DNA of 6,814 nucleotides from NCBI GenBank assembly GCA_937907645.1, contig CALCWV010000023.1, forward strand, positions 1 to 6,814, written 5' to 3'. Made by a program: the position numbers and the translations under genes. The stretch's first letter is position 1. Every line of letters starts with the position of its first letter. This DNA is from an uncultured Clostridia bacterium. GTDB lineage: Bacteria > Bacillota > Clostridia > Christensenellales > UBA1242. Positions 4,724-6,814 of the stretch are shown piece after piece. The notes under the pieces are model-generated. The model worked only from the letters and a program-made list of their open reading frames with translations, was not told where the DNA came from and ran no database searches.

Positions 4724-4778
4724 ATACATATAAAATCGAAAAAAATATAATTTTTGCAGAAAAATGTGAGAAAAACGC

Positions 4779-4807
4779 TTGAAAAATCTTTCATTTTATG
4801 TTAAAAT
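4779..4807 (+). promoter_or_regulatory. rplS promoter
   Basis: TTGAAA (4779-4784), a 17-base spacer and TAAAAT (4802-4807) form a good sigma-A-type promoter in the AT-rich gap 4724-4884. The predicted start near 4814 gives a leader of about 70 bases. Confidence 0.7.
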
Positions 4808-4884
4808 AACAAAGACTTCGAGTGGTCCGCTAATCTATGTTATTATGAACACTTTGTCAAAAATCTGAAAAAAGGAGATAAGTC

Positions 4885-5235
4885 ATGGCAAATATTATAG
4901 ACCAAATTGAGAAAGAGAACATGAAAGAAACTATCCCACAATTTAACGTTGGTGATACAGTTAAAGTTTCAGTTCGTATCAAAGAAGGAGATAAAGAAAG
5001 ACTCCAAGGTTATGAAGGCGTTGTAATTGCTAGAAGAAATGGCGGAATTAGAGAAACATTCACAGTTAGAAAAATCTCTAATGGTGTAGGCGTAGAAAGA
5101 ACATTCCCAATTCACTCACCATTAGTAGCTGACGTTGTTGTAACTAGAAAAGGGAAGCCAGCTAGAGCAAAACTTTACTACGTAAGAAACCTTACAGGAA
5201 AGGCTGCTAAAGTTAAAGCTGCTGATAATAACTAA
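4885..5235 (+). CDS. rplS: 50S ribosomal protein L19
   Basis: L19 is a structural protein of the large ribosomal subunit located near the interface with the 30S subunit. The 116-residue product matches the usual length (about 114-120) and family sequence throughout: FNVGDTVKVSVRIKEGDKER (residues 20-39), LQGYEGVVIARRNGGIRETF (40-59), then VRKISNGVGVERTFPIHSP (61-79) and the ending RGK-like KGKPARAKLYYVRNLTGKAA (88-107). The start ATG has AAAGGAG (4871-4877) 7 bases upstream. It has its own promoter and is closed by a clear terminator, so it is a single-gene unit here. In many Firmicutes rplS lies near trmD and rimM upstream; that is not the case in this window, where an unknown membrane protein precedes it. 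Confidence 0.98.
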   Translation: MANIIDQIEKENMKETIPQFNVGDTVKVSVRIKEGDKERLQGYEGVVIARRNGGIRETFTVRKISNGVGVERTFPIHSPLVADVVVTRKGKPARAKLYYVRNLTGKAAKVKAADNN

Positions 5236-5245
5236 AAAAACATTT

Positions 5246-5274
5246 AAAATATCGTTTTATACGATATTTTTTTT
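5246..5274 (+). terminator. Intrinsic terminator of rplS
   Basis: AAAATATCGT (5246-5255) pairs perfectly with ACGATATTTT (5261-5270) around a TTTAT loop and runs into a T tract to 5274. The left-arm A run can pair with Ts on the other strand, but with no reverse gene nearby only plus-strand use is expected. Confidence 0.85.
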
Positions 5275-5300
5275 GTGTTTTTTAAAAAATGTGCTAAACT
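5273..5300 (+). promoter_or_regulatory. Candidate promoter of comM/yifB
   Basis: An extended -10, TGCTAAACT (5292-5300), is preceded at 16 bases by a weak -35, TTGTGT (5273-5278). The -35 overlaps the T tract of the rplS terminator. It would give a leader of about 15 bases, mostly the AAAGGAGG ribosome binding site (5310-5317). Confidence 0.45.
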
Positions 5301-5321
5301 CTACCTAGTAAAGGAGGCGAA

Positions 5322-6814
5322 ATGCTCTCAAAAGTTAAAAGTTTTGGATTGCTTGGCATTGAAGGCTTTCTTGTAGACGTTGAAACAGATATTGTAAACG
5401 GACTACCTTCTTTGAATGTTGTTGGACTTGGAGATACAACAGTTAAAGAGGCAAAAGAAAGAATTAGATGTGCGATCATAAACTCGGGATACAAATTTTC
5501 AAATAAGAAGATAACAATTAATTTAGCTCCTGCGGATGTCAAAAAAGAGGGTGCTGTCTATGATTTGGCAATGGCCCTCGGAATTTTGGGATCAACAGAG
5601 GAGAATATTAAAAATGCGTTAGACAAGGAAAAGAATAAGGAGACAATAATCATCGGAGAACTTTCTCTTGACGGGGGAGTAAAACGAATCAAAGGTGTGC
5701 TTCCTATTCTTATTTCTGCACGCAAACTGGGATTTAAGAGGTTTATTATTCCAAGAGAGAATCTCGTGGAAGCAAGCTTTATCGAAGGGATAGATGTCTT
5801 TGGTGTTGCAACCTTAAGCGAAACAATAGATTTTGTTCTGGGGAGAAAAAATATCCTTCCAATAGAGACAACTGCATATGAGGATGTTGTTTCAAGTACG
5901 CCTACTGGATTAGACTTTTGCTATGTAAAGGGACAAGCTAAGGCGAAGAGAGCTTTGGAGATAGCCGCTGCGGGCGGGCATAACGTTCTTATGATTGGGC
6001 CTCCTGGAAGTGGAAAAAGTATGCTTGCAAAGTGCTTTCCTTCAATCCTTCCTGATATGACTTTTGAGGAAGCCCTTGAAGTTACAAAAATACACTCAAT
6101 TGCAGGGGAGCTTGACTACAAAAAGGGAATTGTTACACAAAGACCTTTTAGAACACCTCACCACACAGCTTCAACCGTTAGCCTCACAGGTGGAGGAACT
6201 TTCAGCAAGCCAGGGGAGATTAGCCTTGCGCATAACGGGGTGTTATATTTAGATGAATTCCCAGAATATGCAAGGCATACGATTGAAACATTAAGGCAAC
6301 CTTTGGAGGATGGAGTGATCACAGTTGCTCGTTCAGCTCTCACTGTTACATATCCTGCAAGTTTCACACTTATTGCTTCAATGAATCCTTGCCCATGCGG
6401 AAACTACGGCTCAAAGGATCGTGAATGCAAGTGTTCACCTTCACAAATACATAAATATCTTGCTAAAATTTCAGGCCCTATTATGGACAGAATTGATATC
6501 CATATTGAAGTGGACAATGTTACTTTTGATGATCTTAGAAGTGAAACAAAAGAGGAGTGCTCAAAGGATATTAAGGAAAGAGTTGACAAAGCTCGCAAAA
6601 TTCAGTTAAATAGATTTAAAAGCAGCAAAAACTATTGCAATGCGAAGATGAGTGTTCCAGCGACTAAAAAATACTGCACCTTATCAAGCGATTGCGAAGC
6701 TCTTTTAAGGCTTGCTTTTGAAAGGCTTAAACTAAGTGCGAGAGCACATGATAGAATTATAAAAGTTGCAAGGACAATAGCTGACCTAGAAGGACAAGAG
6801 CAAATCCTTCCAGA
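5322..6814 (+). CDS. comM: YifB/ComM-family Mg-chelatase-like AAA+ ATPase (C-terminus cut by window edge)
   Basis: The frame is open from the ATG at 5322 to the right edge, giving 497 residues; the family is usually about 500-510, so only the last few are missing. Domains: an N-terminal Lon-protease-like fold with no peptidase activity (about 1-190; FGLLGIEGFLVDVETDIVNG and NLAPADVKKEGAVYDLAMAL), the AAA+ core with Walker A GPPGSGKS (226-233) and Walker B VLYLDEF (307-313), MNPCPCG followed by CKC cysteines, the arginine-finger region SGPIMDRID (R390), and a C-terminal Mg-chelatase domain with LSARAHDRIIKVARTIADL. In Haemophilus and Vibrio, ComM is a hexameric helicase that drives branch migration of incoming DNA during transformation; the role in Firmicutes is inferred. 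AAAGGAGG (5310-5317) fixes the start. In Firmicutes this gene commonly precedes dprA. Confidence 0.95.
   Translation, partial: MLSKVKSFGLLGIEGFLVDVETDIVNGLPSLNVVGLGDTTVKEAKERIRCAIINSGYKFSNKKITINLAPADVKKEGAVYDLAMALGILGSTEENIKNALDKEKNKETIIIGELSLDGGVKRIKGVLPILISARKLGFKRFIIPRENLVEASFIEGIDVFGVATLSETIDFVLGRKNILPIETTAYEDVVSSTPTGLDFCYVKGQAKAKRALEIAAAGGHNVLMIGPPGSGKSMLAKCFPSILPDMTFEEALEVTKIHSIAGELDYKKGIVTQRPFRTPHHTASTVSLTGGGTFSKPGEISLAHNGVLYLDEFPEYARHTIETLRQPLEDGVITVARSALTVTYPASFTLIASMNPCPCGNYGSKDRECKCSPSQIHKYLAKISGPIMDRIDIHIEVDNVTFDDLRSETKEECSKDIKERVDKARKIQLNRFKSSKNYCNAKMSVPATKKYCTLSSDCEALLRLAFERLKLSARAHDRIIKVARTIADLEGQEQILP

Noticed and set aside
4736..4757. A/T-only hairpin after the membrane protein gene as a terminator
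   Set aside because: Only about five A-T pairs with no GC; too weak to call.
4809..4857. ACAAAG/CTTTGT stem in the rplS leader as an L19 autoregulatory leader
   Set aside because: The left arm lies at or before the predicted transcription start (about 4814), inner pairing is weak, and I cannot match it to the known L19 leader consensus.
5294..5542. Minus-strand ORF inside the start of comM/yifB, and 6158-6598 reverse ORFs
   Set aside because: They lie wholly opposite an intact, well-recognised coding frame and lack ribosome binding sites.

Overview
The window looks like a chromosomal segment of an AT-rich Gram-positive (Firmicutes, probably Clostridia-like) bacterium. Reasons seen directly: low-GC sequence, strong AGGAGG-type ribosome binding sites before nearly every gene, TAA stops throughout, TTGACA/TATAAT promoters, a T-box leader in front of a dimer-type glycyl-tRNA synthetase, a bacterial collagen-like (Gly-X-Y) protein, and an rplS to comM/yifB gene order. 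The standard genetic code fits all genes. No insertion sequence, tRNA, rRNA or CRISPR array was seen.

Layout, left to right. (1) Minus strand: the first 36 codons of a collagen-like surface protein run off the left edge. Then comes mscL, encoding a mechanosensitive channel with an unusually long cytoplasmic tail, with its own promoter and a terminator overlapping its stop codon. (2) Plus strand, divergent from mscL: a DNA alkylation repair (AlkD-like HEAT-repeat) gene, overlapped by a 41-codon unknown ORF. (3) A gene-free convergent region of 700 bases (1856-2555) filled with structured repeats, which is the most notable part of the window. (4) Minus strand: glyS behind a glycine T-box attenuator. 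(5) Plus strand, divergent from glyS: an unknown single-pass membrane protein with an acidic disordered tail, then rplS (ribosomal protein L19) with its own promoter and terminator, then a nearly complete comM/yifB AAA+ ATPase cut by the right edge.

The main discovery candidate is the direct array at 1855-2467. Three elements (about 1855-1983, 1998-2088, 2342-2467) share one secondary structure with identical segment lengths: an outer stem P1; an internal loop with conserved TTACT on the left and GAGCCTW on the right; a 5-bp stem P2; a 4x4 internal loop; a 5-bp stem P3; one conserved A/C mismatch; 3 more pairs; a 3x3 internal loop; and a 5-bp apical stem P4 with a 4-5 base loop. The paired bases differ between copies but pairing is kept: copies A and B differ by nine compensatory pair changes, while the unpaired motif bases are conserved. 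That pattern suggests selection on a folded RNA (or folded single-stranded DNA) rather than simple duplication. A fourth, broken copy appears to have become a plain intrinsic terminator at 2177-2203. I do not recognise the family.

The genes are mostly independent housekeeping units, each with its own promoter. glyS is predicted to respond to uncharged tRNA-Gly. rplS and comM/yifB look like remnants of the conserved Firmicutes rplS-to-dprA neighbourhood.
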